DNA of 16,218 nucleotides from DASUFF01 sp036274695 (GTDB lineage Bacteria > UBA10199 > JACPAL01 > GCA-016699445): positions 1 to 16,218 of the forward strand of contig DASUFF010000071.1 of the NCBI GenBank assembly GCA_036274695.1, written 5' to 3'. Position numbers and translations under genes: made by a program. Positions 1 through 11,582 of this stretch are shown here, piece after piece (position 1 is the first letter of the stretch; every line of letters starts with the position of its first letter). Under the pieces are notes generated by a model that worked only from the letters and a program-made list of their open reading frames with translations, ran no database searches and had not been told where the DNA came from.

Positions 1-500
1 ACGGAATAGAAGGCGTTGGGGTCCATACGGTTGAGCACGGCGACGAAGCCCTGCAAACGCTTGCGTTTGACGATCGAAAAGATGATGTCGACCTTGCCTT
101 CGCGGCCCGTTCCGTCCACCAAAGTCAGTCCGAAACCCGAATTTCGCAACGCTTCCGACAGAGCCGCCGTTCCCTGGCGGGTGATGACCCGGATGACGGC
201 GAGACCCAACGCGATGCGCTCCTCGATCTTCAGGCCCACGTAATTACCCGTCGCGAATCCGGCGGCGAAGGCCAGATAGCGGATCGGGTCCCTCATGTCG
301 GCGAGCAATTGGCTCACCGCCAGCGTCCACAATAGGCATTCGACGAAACCTAGGAGAGAGGCGCCGATTTTGTGGCCCCGCGCCACCATCACGATCCTCA
401 CCGTACCGACCGACACATCCAAGATGCGTGCGAAAAAAATCGCGATCGGAAGCAGGATCGGTTCGCCCGAGAAGATTTCCAGGAAGGAATGAGGCGACAT
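1..500 (-). CDS. UPF0316 / DUF2179-type membrane protein, 3' end outside window
   Basis: I translated this frame by hand: it opens at an ATG at 498-500 and runs off the left edge without a stop, giving 166 residues. The N-terminal part is hydrophobic and carries the characteristic UPF0316 stretch FFARILDVSVGTVRIVMVAR (about residues 22-41). A second family-typical segment, AAGFATGNYVGLKIEERIALG, follows around residues 78-98. Two to three membrane segments are visible, then a soluble C-terminal DUF2179-like domain (IIFSIVKRKRLQGF...) that is cut off. The family (for example Bacillus YebE) has no established function; DUF2179 domains are thought to bind small ligands. It lies 45 bases downstream of arsR on the same strand and could share its transcript and regulation. 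A purine-rich AGGGAG sits only one base before the ATG, so the ribosome site is not ideal. Family call is secure; role is unknown. Confidence 0.85.
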   Translation of the reverse strand, partial: MSPHSFLEIFSGEPILLPIAIFFARILDVSVGTVRIVMVARGHKIGASLLGFVECLLWTLAVSQLLADMRDPIRYLAFAAGFATGNYVGLKIEERIALGLAVIRVITRQGTAALSEALRNSGFGLTLVDGTGREGKVDIIFSIVKRKRLQGFVAVLNRMDPNAFYS

Positions 501-545
501 GCTCCCTGACTTAACCGGCGACAAAGCTTTTGGAAGTGATCTCGG

Positions 546-890
546 TCACGATTCGACGCCCTTTTCGATATTCTTCAACGTCGCCTTCTGCCCCCGGATC
601 CGGTCCGCGATGCTGCGGCAGACGGTGTCGCAGATGGCGGTGATGTGGGGATCGGCGATCCTGTAATACGTGGACGTCCCCTCCTTCCGCGAAGCCACCA
701 TCCCGGCGGCGGTCAGGACGGCCAGGTGCTTGGAGACGTTGGACTGGGTGGCCCCCGTCTCGGCGATCAGATCGGTGACGGTCAGCTCCCCGTCGTGCAG
801 GGCCCTTAGGATCTTCAGACGGTTGGGCTCGGTCAACGCCTTCAGGAACTGGGCGACGCGGTCCAGGGTGTCGTCGGAGAGGGATTGCAT
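546..890 (-). CDS. ArsR-family winged-helix transcriptional regulator
   Basis: A 114-residue protein of typical ArsR/SmtB length. The fold is clear: KALTEPNRLKILRAL (residues 18-32), the recognition helix region ATQSNVSKHLAVLTAAGMV (47-65) and the wing with GTSTYYRI (71-78). The usual metal-binding ELCVCDL motif is ELTVTDL here, so the classic alpha-3 cysteine site is absent. Instead the last helix holds DPHITAICDTVCRS, with Cys87 and Cys91 in a CxxxC arrangement. This suggests thiol, sulfur-species or other non-classical sensing (inference). It diverges from the SulP gene across a short AT-rich gap with operator-like inverted repeats, so autoregulation and control of the transporter are likely. 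Only three bases separate its ATG from the operator and no Shine-Dalgarno sequence is visible, so the mRNA may be leaderless or poorly translated. Confidence 0.93.
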   Translation of the reverse strand: MQSLSDDTLDRVAQFLKALTEPNRLKILRALHDGELTVTDLIAETGATQSNVSKHLAVLTAAGMVASRKEGTSTYYRIADPHITAICDTVCRSIADRIRGQKATLKNIEKGVES

Positions 891-914
891 AATATGACTA
901 CATACTCATGTAAT
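885..914 (+). promoter_or_regulatory. Possible sigma-70-like promoter for the SulP gene
   Basis: TTGCAT (885-890) and TGTAAT (909-914) are spaced by 18 bases and point toward the transporter. The -10 element matches the consensus at five of six positions; the -35 only at three. The -10 lies inside the proposed operator, which is where a repressor would be expected to act. This is a by-eye match only. Confidence 0.35.
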
Positions 915-917
915 CAT
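894..917. promoter_or_regulatory. Inverted repeat, putative ArsR operator (10-4-10)
   Basis: ATGACTACAT (894-903) and ATGTAATCAT (908-917) are inverted copies matching at 9 of 10 positions, separated by ACTC. The shape, an ATGA...TCAT palindrome in an AT-rich divergent promoter, matches known ArsR/SmtB operators. It starts three bases upstream of the arsR start codon, where a bound dimer would block arsR and probably sulP. The repeat is seen directly; the identity of the bound protein is inferred. Confidence 0.7.
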
Positions 918-926
918 TTAATGATT
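912..926. promoter_or_regulatory. Second overlapping inverted repeat (perfect 7-1-7)
   Basis: AATCATT (912-918) and AATGATT (920-926) form a perfect palindrome around one central T. It overlaps the right arm of the larger palindrome by six bases. It could be a second binding half-site set for the ArsR protein, or contribute to graded repression of the transporter side. Confidence 0.5.
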
Positions 927-949
927 GAAGCATCAAGCGCCTTTTGATT

Positions 950-2641
950 ATGATGGGAAAAATGTCCTCGCCCCCGCGGGAGCAGCCGCTCTTTCTGCCC
1001 AAAGTCGTCTCGTCGCTGAAAAACTACTCCTTCTCTTTTTTCCGGAGCGATCTGAAGGCGGGGATCATCGTCGGGATCGTCGCCCTGCCTCTGGCCATCG
1101 CGTTTTCGATCGCCTCGGGCGTGCCCCCGGCCTGCGGCCTGATGGCCTCCATCGCCGGAGGCTTCCTGATCTCGGCCCTGGGCGGCTCGCGCGTCCAGAT
1201 CGGCGGCGCCACGGGGGCCTACGCCGTCATCATCTACAAGGTGATGGCGACCCAGGGGTTCCAGGGCCTCATGATCTGCGCCTTCCTGTCGGGGCTCATG
1301 CTCGTCGGGATGGGCCTCCTGCGCTGGGGGGTTTTCATCAAATACATCCCCTACCCGCTCACCGTCGGGTTCACAGCGGGGATCGCCGTGCTGATCGCCT
1401 CGTCGCAAGTGAAGGAATTTCTCGGATTGAACACGGGCGCGCTTCCGGCGGATTTCGCGGACAAGTGGGTCGCCTATTTCCGGTCGCTGGGCACGATCAA
1501 TCCCTCCGCCGTCCTGCTCGCCGGCGCCTCGCTGGCCGTCCTGATTCTCTGGCCGAAAGTCAGCCGAAGGCTGCCGGGCTCCATCGTCGCGGTCGTCCTG
1601 GGGACCGCCGCCGCGGCGATCTTTCATCTCCCGGTGTCCACCATCGGCGACGGGGCGAGTTTGAATCTGGCCGGGCCGGGCTGGTTTCCTCCCGACGCAA
1701 GCGCCGTCAAGCAGTTGATCAGCCCGGCGCTCACCATCGCCTTCTTGGGCGCCATCCAGTCCCTCTTGTCCGCGACCGTGGCCGACGGTCTGATCGAAGG
1801 GCGCCATCGGCCCAACACCGAGCTGGTGGCGCAGGGGATCACGAACATGGCCCTTCCCTTCTTCGGCGGCATCCCGGCGACGGGCGCCATCGCGCGCACG
1901 CTGACCAACGTGAAGAACGGCGCGAAAACGCCGATAGCCGGCATCATCCACTCCCTCTTCCTCCTGGCCGTGGTCCTCGTTCTCGGCCGGTGGATCGCGC
2001 GCATCCCGCTGGCCGTGCTGGCCGCCATCCTCATGACGGTCTGCTACAACATGGCGGAGTGGCGGGCCTTCCGGACGCTCTTGAAGGCCCCGCGCGGGGA
2101 CGTCGCCGTCCTGCTCGTCACCTTCCTTCTCACCGTCTTCGTGGACGTGACCGTGGGCGTGGAGGTGGGCGTCTTCATGGCCTTCGCCCTGTTCGTAAGG
2201 CGGATGTCGCGCGCCTCCACCATCCGCGAGGTCACGGGAGACGGAAACGGCGTCGACGAAGACACGCTGCGGTCGGACAAGGACTCGGTCAGCCGGCGCA
2301 AGATCCCCGAAGGCGTTTCCGTCTACGAGGCGGAAGGCGCCCTCTTTTTCGGCGTGGCCGAGCTCTTGCGGGACAGCTTAGACCTGGGACAGGCGCCTCC
2401 GAAGGTTTTGATCCTGAGGATCCGCCACGTGCTGGCGTTGGACGCCACGGGGCTGCGGGCCCTGCGGGACCTGCTCGAAAAATGCCGGAAGAGCGGGACG
2501 CATTTGATTCTTTCCGGCATCCACGCCCAGCCCATGATCGCCTTCGAGCAGTCGGGCTTTTTGGAGGAAATGGGAGAGGAGAACGTGGTTGGGACCATCG
2601 ACGAGGCCCTGGCGCGGGCGAAGGCCCTGCTCTCCGCTTGA
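950..2641 (+). CDS. SulP-family inorganic anion transporter with STAS domain
   Basis: A 563-residue polytopic inner-membrane transporter of normal SulP length. The N-terminal signature is present: ALPLAIAFSIASGVPPACGL, followed by GGSRVQIGGATGA at about residues 78-90. Around ten or more hydrophobic segments follow up to about residue 410. A cytoplasmic STAS domain occupies about 450-560, with the conserved D-x-[ST]-G region as LALDATGLRAL (Asp at about 498). The family carries sulfate, bicarbonate, dicarboxylates or related anions; the substrate cannot be read from the sequence. Divergence from an ArsR regulator points to controlled uptake or export, possibly of a sulfur oxyanion (inference). 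The start is uncertain: TTG at 944 and ATGs at 950, 953 and 962 are in frame, and only a weak GGGA precedes 962. Confidence 0.93.
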   Translation: MMGKMSSPPREQPLFLPKVVSSLKNYSFSFFRSDLKAGIIVGIVALPLAIAFSIASGVPPACGLMASIAGGFLISALGGSRVQIGGATGAYAVIIYKVMATQGFQGLMICAFLSGLMLVGMGLLRWGVFIKYIPYPLTVGFTAGIAVLIASSQVKEFLGLNTGALPADFADKWVAYFRSLGTINPSAVLLAGASLAVLILWPKVSRRLPGSIVAVVLGTAAAAIFHLPVSTIGDGASLNLAGPGWFPPDASAVKQLISPALTIAFLGAIQSLLSATVADGLIEGRHRPNTELVAQGITNMALPFFGGIPATGAIARTLTNVKNGAKTPIAGIIHSLFLLAVVLVLGRWIARIPLAVLAAILMTVCYNMAEWRAFRTLLKAPRGDVAVLLVTFLLTVFVDVTVGVEVGVFMAFALFVRRMSRASTIREVTGDGNGVDEDTLRSDKDSVSRRKIPEGVSVYEAEGALFFGVAELLRDSLDLGQAPPKVLILRIRHVLALDATGLRALRDLLEKCRKSGTHLILSGIHAQPMIAFEQSGFLEEMGEENVVGTIDEALARAKALLSA

Positions 2642-2680
2642 GGTCGCAACTTCGGGCGGCGGCCTCCGATAAGCCTCCCC

Positions 2681-3472
2681 ATGTCGGGCGTCCCCCCTAT
2701 TTTCAGGCCCCTCACGCTCGGTCTCATGCCCGGCCTCGGGGCGAGCTCGATCAACCTCCCGGAGATCGATCCCTCCGTGACCTCGCTCTTCACGCCGGAG
2801 GCCCGCCTGAGTTTGGCCGAGCGTTTTGAAAAGTCGCTGCACGGGCTTCACCCGCGCTATGCCGGCCCGAGATACCGTTCGGCGCCGCGCATCCTGATCG
2901 AAAAGGGGCTTTCGACCGGCCATTTCGATCCGGCGTTTTGGATGATCGACGCGTGGCTGAGCCGCAAGGACCGGCGGAAGGCCCTGGCCTCCGAGACGGT
3001 CCGCACGCTGGCGCTCACCCATTTCCAAAATGAGCCTTACCGCATCGCGCGCGGCCGCGCGGCGACGTGGATCGGCATGAACGTCATTCTGCAGAACAAG
3101 GAAATGGAGCGGGGCGGATGGCCCTATCTCCATTCCCGGGGCATCGAACAATTCGGAGCCCTCGCCCTGTCCGGCGACATCTCCCGCATCAACGAATTCT
3201 GGCGGTCGGACGGAGCGCAGGGCGGTTTATGGTGCTATCCGCCGGAGGCCTTCCGCGACGAATCGCCCCACGGCACGTGGATGGTGATCGCCAAGGTCCC
3301 GGAACCCTTCACCTACCGGCTGAAGACACACGGCCTTCTCTCCGTCGCCATCCTGCCCGGACCGCTGCCCCGCCATCGCATCGTCGCGCAAGGACCGCGC
3401 GAGGAGCTTTTGGCCGCCCTCAGCGCCAAATACGGCAGCGTCGAAAAATTCCTGGCCACCTTGGAATCCTAA
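2681..3472 (+). CDS. Unrecognised 263-residue protein
   Basis: I do not recognise a family. The frame is open for 263 codons with strong GC at third positions, begins 39 bases after the transporter stop and ends 39 bases before lhr, so it is probably a real gene. The protein is predicted to be soluble: no signal peptide, no membrane segment, mixed charged helices and an aromatic-rich stretch (HSRGIEQFGA, INEFWRSDGAQGGLWCYPPEAF) around residues 148-186. It contains a single cysteine, in that stretch. The N-terminus is hydrophobic and Pro/Gly-rich rather than a classical export signal. There is no good Shine-Dalgarno before the ATG at 2681; ATG at 2726 is an alternative. It may be cotranscribed with sulP, but nothing links the two functionally. 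Confidence 0.75.
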   Translation: MSGVPPIFRPLTLGLMPGLGASSINLPEIDPSVTSLFTPEARLSLAERFEKSLHGLHPRYAGPRYRSAPRILIEKGLSTGHFDPAFWMIDAWLSRKDRRKALASETVRTLALTHFQNEPYRIARGRAATWIGMNVILQNKEMERGGWPYLHSRGIEQFGALALSGDISRINEFWRSDGAQGGLWCYPPEAFRDESPHGTWMVIAKVPEPFTYRLKTHGLLSVAILPGPLPRHRIVAQGPREELLAALSAKYGSVEKFLATLES

Positions 3473-3498
3473 AAAGGCTGGAGTAACGTTCAGGGTTC

Positions 3499-3503
3499 GG
3501 AGG
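3499..3503 (+). promoter_or_regulatory. Shine-Dalgarno site deciding the GTG start of lhr
   Basis: GGAGG lies eight bases before GTG at 3512. It is the best ribosome-binding site near this start and supports GTG over later in-frame codons; the protein then begins MHPALKDFHPAVSGWF, as Lhr proteins usually do. Confidence 0.75.
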
Positions 3504-3511
3504 TATCGACC

Positions 3512-7789
<4,278 letters not shown>

Positions 7790-7799
7790 AGGAGAACCA

Positions 7800-8312
7800 A
7801 TGGAAGATCCACGCTTCGGACTGCCGACCGGAGTCCATCGCATTCCCGAGGAGTTCGGCGACAAAAAACTCAAAGGCATTGTCATGTTCTCCCTCTTCTT
7901 AGGGGTGACGGCCTTGATCCTCACCGTGATGTCGGTCGCCGGCATCCACGACCTCGTGGTCGGGGCAGGAGTCAAGACGAGCTCCGTCGTCCTTGCGATC
8001 ATCTTCGCCTTGGTCTCTTGGGGTTTGCTCGCCTTGGTGCTGGTGGGAGGCTTAAGCTCCCGAAAGGCCGGTAAACGCTCCGAGATCCGCGTCTATCAGA
8101 ACGGATTCGTTTTGATCCAAGGCAAGCGCTTCGGCGGCGAGATCAAGGATGCGTGCCTGTGGGACGAAATCGAATCGGTTTCGGCAAAGAGAATGGGAAA
8201 TATTTTCCTCGGGTTTTCGGTGGCGAAAAAAGACGGCTCAAAAATCTTCCTCACGGCCTATTTTGAGGGTGTCGAATCGCTCAAACCGTTGGCCGACCGT
8301 GCCGCATCGTAA
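7800..8312 (+). CDS. Small two-helix membrane protein with PH-like cytoplasmic tail
   Basis: A 170-residue protein with a good AGGAG site (7790-7794) five bases before the ATG; the site sits right at the lhr stop codon, so translation is probably coupled to lhr. Two membrane segments are visible at about residues 26-48 and 61-84. The soluble C-terminal part (95-165) has the alternating pattern of bacterial PH-like domains: EIRVYQNGFVLIQGKR, then ACLWDEIESVSAKR, then IFLTAYFEGVESLKPLAD. This resembles DUF6585 or bPH-type proteins, but the match is by shape only. Function is unknown. Position in a cluster with lhr and two further membrane or redox genes suggests shared expression rather than shared pathway. 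Confidence 0.82.
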   Translation: MEDPRFGLPTGVHRIPEEFGDKKLKGIVMFSLFLGVTALILTVMSVAGIHDLVVGAGVKTSSVVLAIIFALVSWGLLALVLVGGLSSRKAGKRSEIRVYQNGFVLIQGKRFGGEIKDACLWDEIESVSAKRMGNIFLGFSVAKKDGSKIFLTAYFEGVESLKPLADRAAS

Positions 8313-8356
8313 AACCCGGAGGTTCCATCAACCACTCTTTGTGATACAAGGAGGGC

Positions 8357-9364
8357 GTGCGCCCCTACCGCGTCCTCTTCGCCCTCGCCGCCGCCTATAA
8401 CGTCGCCTTCGGCGTCTGGGCCGGCTTTTTCCCCCAGGCCTTCTTCACCCTCTTCCGTCTGGAGCCGATCAACTATCCTTCGCTCTGGGCCTGTCTCGGG
8501 ATGGTGGTGGGCGTCTACGCCCTGGCATACGCCTACGTAGCGTGGAAGCCGGAGGACGGCGACGTGCTCATTTGGATCGGTTTGATCGGGAAGATCCTGG
8601 GACCGATCGGCTGGGTGAAAACGGTTTCGGAAGGCGGGCTGCCGCCGCGCACCTTTCCCTTGATCCTCTTCAACGACTTGATCTGGTGGTTCCCGTTTCT
8701 TCTCTACCTCTTCCGCAATCACAAGAGACGCGGGGAGATCCTCGTGGCGATCATCGCCGCCGTGCACGTCGCCGCCTGCCTGGGCCTCGTGGTCGTTCGC
8801 GAGGGCCTGGATTTCAAGCCGGACCTGGCGGCGCGCCGGTTGTGGGTGCTGGGCCACATCCCCCTTTGGATCCCGGTCTGGTTTTTCTGGGCCCTCTGCT
8901 CGCTCAGCCTGACCGCCTTCTTCCCGCTCTGGGGGCTCTGTCTACAGAAGCGATTCGGGGTCAAAGGCGCGGTCTGTCTCGCCGCCTTGATCGTCCTGGC
9001 CGTTCCCTTCGACGTGATCGGCGAGTGGCACTACCTCGTCCGCGCGACGGATCCGCGGTCGGCGCCCGAGGCGTTCGCGAAGGCCGTCGCCGCCTATAAT
9101 TTCTACAGCGCCGCCGTCGCCAACGGACTCTACTGCGTCCTTGGGCTGATCTTCAGCGCGCTCAGCTGGCGCGCGGCGTTTCTCAAGGGCGGCGTCGGCG
9201 TCCTGGGCTTCCTCACCTGGGCGGCGGGGTTCCTTCTCACCGCGTCCGCCCTGCTGTCGTGGAGGGCCGGGACCGTCGCCGGCGGCTTCGGCGTCATGGT
9301 CCTTTTCCTGCCCTGGCTCGTCCTCATGGGACGGCGCCTGGACGGTCCCGGAAAGACCGCATGA
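8357..9364 (+). CDS. Polytopic membrane protein, two hydrophobic modules
   Basis: A 335-residue protein that is almost entirely hydrophobic, with about nine or ten likely transmembrane segments. The first ~120 residues (YNVAFGVWAGFFPQAFF, PSLWACLGMVVGVYALAYAYVAW, IGLIGKILGPIGWV, LILFNDLIWWFPFLLYL) look like a four-helix module that I recall also existing as a stand-alone small membrane protein. The remaining ~210 residues form a second module with WHY and AAYNFYSAAVANGLYCVLG. No catalytic motif is evident. The start is GTG at 8357, with AAGGAGGG ending only one or two bases before it; a small inverted repeat (CTTTGT / ACAAGG, 8337-8351) overlaps that site. The stop overlaps the next start (ATGA), so the two proteins are probably made together and may work as a pair. 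Function unknown. Confidence 0.82.
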   Translation: MRPYRVLFALAAAYNVAFGVWAGFFPQAFFTLFRLEPINYPSLWACLGMVVGVYALAYAYVAWKPEDGDVLIWIGLIGKILGPIGWVKTVSEGGLPPRTFPLILFNDLIWWFPFLLYLFRNHKRRGEILVAIIAAVHVAACLGLVVVREGLDFKPDLAARRLWVLGHIPLWIPVWFFWALCSLSLTAFFPLWGLCLQKRFGVKGAVCLAALIVLAVPFDVIGEWHYLVRATDPRSAPEAFAKAVAAYNFYSAAVANGLYCVLGLIFSALSWRAAFLKGGVGVLGFLTWAAGFLLTASALLSWRAGTVAGGFGVMVLFLPWLVLMGRRLDGPGKTA

Positions 9365-10407
9365 AACGCGCCTTGGTCCTGGGCGGCTACGGGGTGTTCG
9401 GGTCGCTGATCGCCCGGGAGCTCGTCGAGCACCAGATTGCCGTCACCATCGCGGGGCGCGACGGCGCCAAGGCGAAGCGCCTCGCCGTCTCCTTGAAAGG
9501 CGACGCCCACGCGGTGGCCCTGGACGCGCGCGACAAGGACGCCTGTCTTGCCGTCTTCCGCGAACATGAGGTGGTCGCGCACGCCGCCGGGCCCTTCTCC
9601 GCCGGAGAAACCTCCGTATTGGAGGCCTGCCTGGAGGCCGGAGCGCATTACGTCGACATCGCCGACGACCGCGCCTACGTCGCGGAGGTTCTTTCCTTCG
9701 GAGCGCGCTTCCGCGATGCGGGGCTCGCCGCCGTCACCGGCTGTTCGAGCCTACCGGGGATTTCCGGGGCGTTGGCGACGAAACTTAAAAACGAGAATCC
9801 CGAGCCGCCCGAGCGCCTCCGCGTCACCCTCTTCATCGGCAACCGCAATCCCAAGGGGGAGGGGGCGGTCCGGTCCGCCTTTCGCGTCCTGGGAAAACCG
9901 ATTAAGGCCCCGCAAGGAACGATCCCGGGCTTCGGCGACCCCGAAACCGTCCTCCTTCCCGGCCCCTGGGCGGAACGGCGCGTCTACAACTTCGAGGGGC
10001 CGGAGTACGATCTCTTTCCTTCGGAATTCGGCGCCGCATCCGTGTCGGTCAAGCTGGGGTTCGAATCGAAAGCCGCCACACGCCTTTTCGCCTGCCTGGC
10101 GCGGGTTCCCCAGACGTTGAGGACGGCCCTGTTTCCCGTCTTGCTCAAGCTCGGGAACGCCATGAGCGGCCGGGGCGCTTCGGGGGGCGCGGTGGTGGTG
10201 GAATTTTTTGCGAAGGACGGCACCGCCCGCCGCGCGGAAGCCTTTGCGCCGGAACGGGGACAGCGCATGGCCATCCTCCCGGCCGTAGCCTCCGTCCGCA
10301 AACTCCTGTCCGGGGATCTTGAAACCTGCGGAGCGATGACGGTCTATCGCTTCATTCCGGGATGCCGCTGGGAGGGCTGGGGCGTTTCGGATCCCCCACG
10401 CGGCTGA
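9361..10407 (+). CDS. Saccharopine dehydrogenase-like NAD(P)-binding oxidoreductase
   Basis: A 348-residue protein starting at ATG 9361, which overlaps the previous stop by four bases; a longer upstream frame exists but lies inside the membrane-protein gene. The N-terminus is a Rossmann fold, RALVLGGYGVFGSLIARELV (residues 3-22), with the glycine motif GGYGVFG and a following IAGRDG that ends the second strand. HAAGPFSAGETSVLEACLEAGAHYVDIADDRAYV (about 78-111) and GCSSLPGISGALATKL (about 127-142) are typical of saccharopine dehydrogenase-like and trans-acting enoyl reductase proteins. The family reduces or oxidises diverse substrates; true lysine-pathway saccharopine dehydrogenase is unlikely from this sequence. 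Coupling to a polytopic membrane protein suggests a lipid or membrane-associated substrate (inference). Confidence 0.88.
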   Translation: MKRALVLGGYGVFGSLIARELVEHQIAVTIAGRDGAKAKRLAVSLKGDAHAVALDARDKDACLAVFREHEVVAHAAGPFSAGETSVLEACLEAGAHYVDIADDRAYVAEVLSFGARFRDAGLAAVTGCSSLPGISGALATKLKNENPEPPERLRVTLFIGNRNPKGEGAVRSAFRVLGKPIKAPQGTIPGFGDPETVLLPGPWAERRVYNFEGPEYDLFPSEFGAASVSVKLGFESKAATRLFACLARVPQTLRTALFPVLLKLGNAMSGRGASGGAVVVEFFAKDGTARRAEAFAPERGQRMAILPAVASVRKLLSGDLETCGAMTVYRFIPGCRWEGWGVSDPPRG

Positions 10408-10413
10408 CCGTAA

Positions 10414-10512
10414 CCGCAAATCGATCATCGCACCGAGGACGCCGAAGATCTCGACCTGGACACGGACGACTTAGTCGCCGTGGACGTCCATTTCCGTCAG
10501 GGCCTCATTTGA
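10414..10512 (+). pseudogene. Possible decayed 3' gene remnant in the convergent gap
   Basis: Between the oxidoreductase stop and the convergent lipoprotein gene lies an open frame of 32 codons from just after TAA (10411-10413) to TGA at 10510-10512. It has coding-like GC at third positions and encodes an acidic tail (TEDAEDLDLDTDDLVAVDVHF), but has no usable start codon or ribosome site. It looks like the end of a lost gene. A small inverted repeat (CGACT-T-AGTCG, about 10468-10478) lies inside without a T-tract. Chance coding bias in GC-rich DNA is the alternative. Confidence 0.3.
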
Positions 10513-10768
10513 TGTCTCCCGGAGGATAGGCGGGCGCCGGCGAATCGGGAGAACTGTCGGGAGTCGTCGGCGAGGGCGTGACGTTCTCGACCGGCGGCAA
10601 CGGCGGCGCCGGCGGGGACGGGATCACGGGCGCCGGGACTTGTATTTGCGGCAGGGACGGCGAGGGAATGGTCTCCGGGGAATCCGCGGACCGCTTATGA
10701 AAACCGCAGGCCGGAGCGGCCGCCATGAGGGAAACGAACGCTCCGGCCCAAAAAAACCGGGATTTCAT
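10505..10768 (-). CDS. Small proline-rich lipoprotein candidate
   Basis: An 87-residue protein. The first 20 residues form a signal peptide (MKSRFFWAGAFVSLMAAAPA) ending at Cys21; the sequence before the cysteine (A-P-A-C) is a weak lipobox because of the proline. The mature part is low complexity, rich in Pro and Ser (about residues 30-80: PSPSLPQIQVPAPVIPSPPA and similar), a type often used as an extended tether in the envelope. AGGAGA precedes the ATG and overlaps the end of the META gene, which ends nine bases upstream, so both form one operon and are probably coupled. No enzymatic domain is present. Pro-rich frames can arise by chance in GC-rich DNA, but the signal peptide and ribosome site argue that it is real. 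Confidence 0.7.
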   Translation of the reverse strand: MKSRFFWAGAFVSLMAAAPACGFHKRSADSPETIPSPSLPQIQVPAPVIPSPPAPPLPPVENVTPSPTTPDSSPDSPAPAYPPGDIK

Positions 10769-10777
10769 CTCTTTCTC

Positions 10778-11554
10778 CTAGCGTCCTCCGATCAACGGCT
10801 GCGGAGGCACGCCTTGGAACGTGGCCAACGTCGCTCCGCCCGCGTCCATCAGATACAGGCGATCGTCCCGGATCTGGAATTTGCGCGCGGATTGCAGGAC
10901 GTTCAGAAGCGCGTCGTCGTTGTGCGCGGACGCCGGGCAGGCCATCCGCGTCGTCGCCATGTCTTTGAAGAAAACCGCCTTGGCGTTCGCCTCGTAGGAA
11001 CCGCGGACATTGTTGCAGCCGCCGGTGCCCGCGAGCGTGTGATTGAAGGCGTTCAGCCTCACGAACGCCTCGCGGCCCGCGCCCGTCGTCACGGGGATCG
11101 CGCCCAAGGCCGTCAGCTTCCAATAAGTCTCCTCCAAGGCCGGTCCGTAGGGCTTATATTCCGGCTGCACGGGCACGTCGGCCATGCGGACGGCGACCTG
11201 GGAAGGATGGCCGAAGGTCAGCACGGAATATTTCTGCGGCGCGTACAGGACATACCGGCCCGCCGACTTCACCGACACCACGAAGGTGTAGGGATGGTTG
11301 CCCTGGATCTTGGCGGGATCCACTTTCAAAACGATCTTTTGCGGAGGCGGCGACGCCGGGATCTCCGTGTGGGCGATCACGTTCGGCGCGTCCGCCGCGA
11401 ATTCGTCTAAGACCTGGGCCTCCACCGTCGCGCCCGCGGGCAGGACCGTGCCTGCCGGATAGGACAGCGTCCCGACGACGTCCGCGGCCGCTACGGCCGG
11501 GACCGCCAGAGCGGAAGCGAAGGCCAGGGCGAAAAGGATTGATCTCGTTTTCAT
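10778..11554 (-). CDS. Exported YbaY-like plus META (HslJ-like) domain protein
   Basis: A 258-residue envelope protein. I start it at the second ATG (11552-11554) because AGGAGG lies five bases upstream and a clear signal peptide follows (MKTRSILFALAFASALAVPAVAAA, cleavage near residue 24). Residues about 26-127 resemble the YbaY/YscW lipoprotein domain: GTLSYPAGTVLPAGATVEAQ, then IVLKVDPAKI and YVLYAPQKYSVLT. Residues about 144-247 form a META domain with WKLTALG, the family hallmark GTGGCNNVRGSYEA (177-190) and TTRMACP (201-207); two cysteines, 180 and 206, could form a disulfide. META proteins include HslJ, linked to stress resistance. There is no lipobox cysteine, so it is probably periplasmic. 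It heads an operon with the Pro-rich lipoprotein candidate and diverges from the next gene. Confidence 0.9.
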   Translation of the reverse strand: MKTRSILFALAFASALAVPAVAAADVVGTLSYPAGTVLPAGATVEAQVLDEFAADAPNVIAHTEIPASPPPQKIVLKVDPAKIQGNHPYTFVVSVKSAGRYVLYAPQKYSVLTFGHPSQVAVRMADVPVQPEYKPYGPALEETYWKLTALGAIPVTTGAGREAFVRLNAFNHTLAGTGGCNNVRGSYEANAKAVFFKDMATTRMACPASAHNDDALLNVLQSARKFQIRDDRLYLMDAGGATLATFQGVPPQPLIGGR

Positions 11555-11582
11555 GCGTCCCTCCTGGTAAAATTCAAGCATC

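Noticed and set aside
112..136. A further heptamer-like stretch (ACCAAAGTCAGTCCGAAA)
   Set aside because: The units are not in 7-base phase and the sequence encodes a normal part of the UPF0316 protein.
1..492. Two small plus-strand frames at the left edge (16-243, 295-492)
   Set aside because: They are antisense to the UPF0316 frame, which carries recognisable family motifs.
914..1951. A 345-codon minus-strand frame antisense to the transporter
   Set aside because: Composition is Gly/Arg/Asp-rich without recognisable domains and it contradicts the divergent promoter layout.
925..2829. A 634-codon plus-strand frame overlapping the transporter
   Set aside because: Its product is Arg/Gly/Pro-rich low complexity, while the overlapping frame has clear SulP and STAS motifs.
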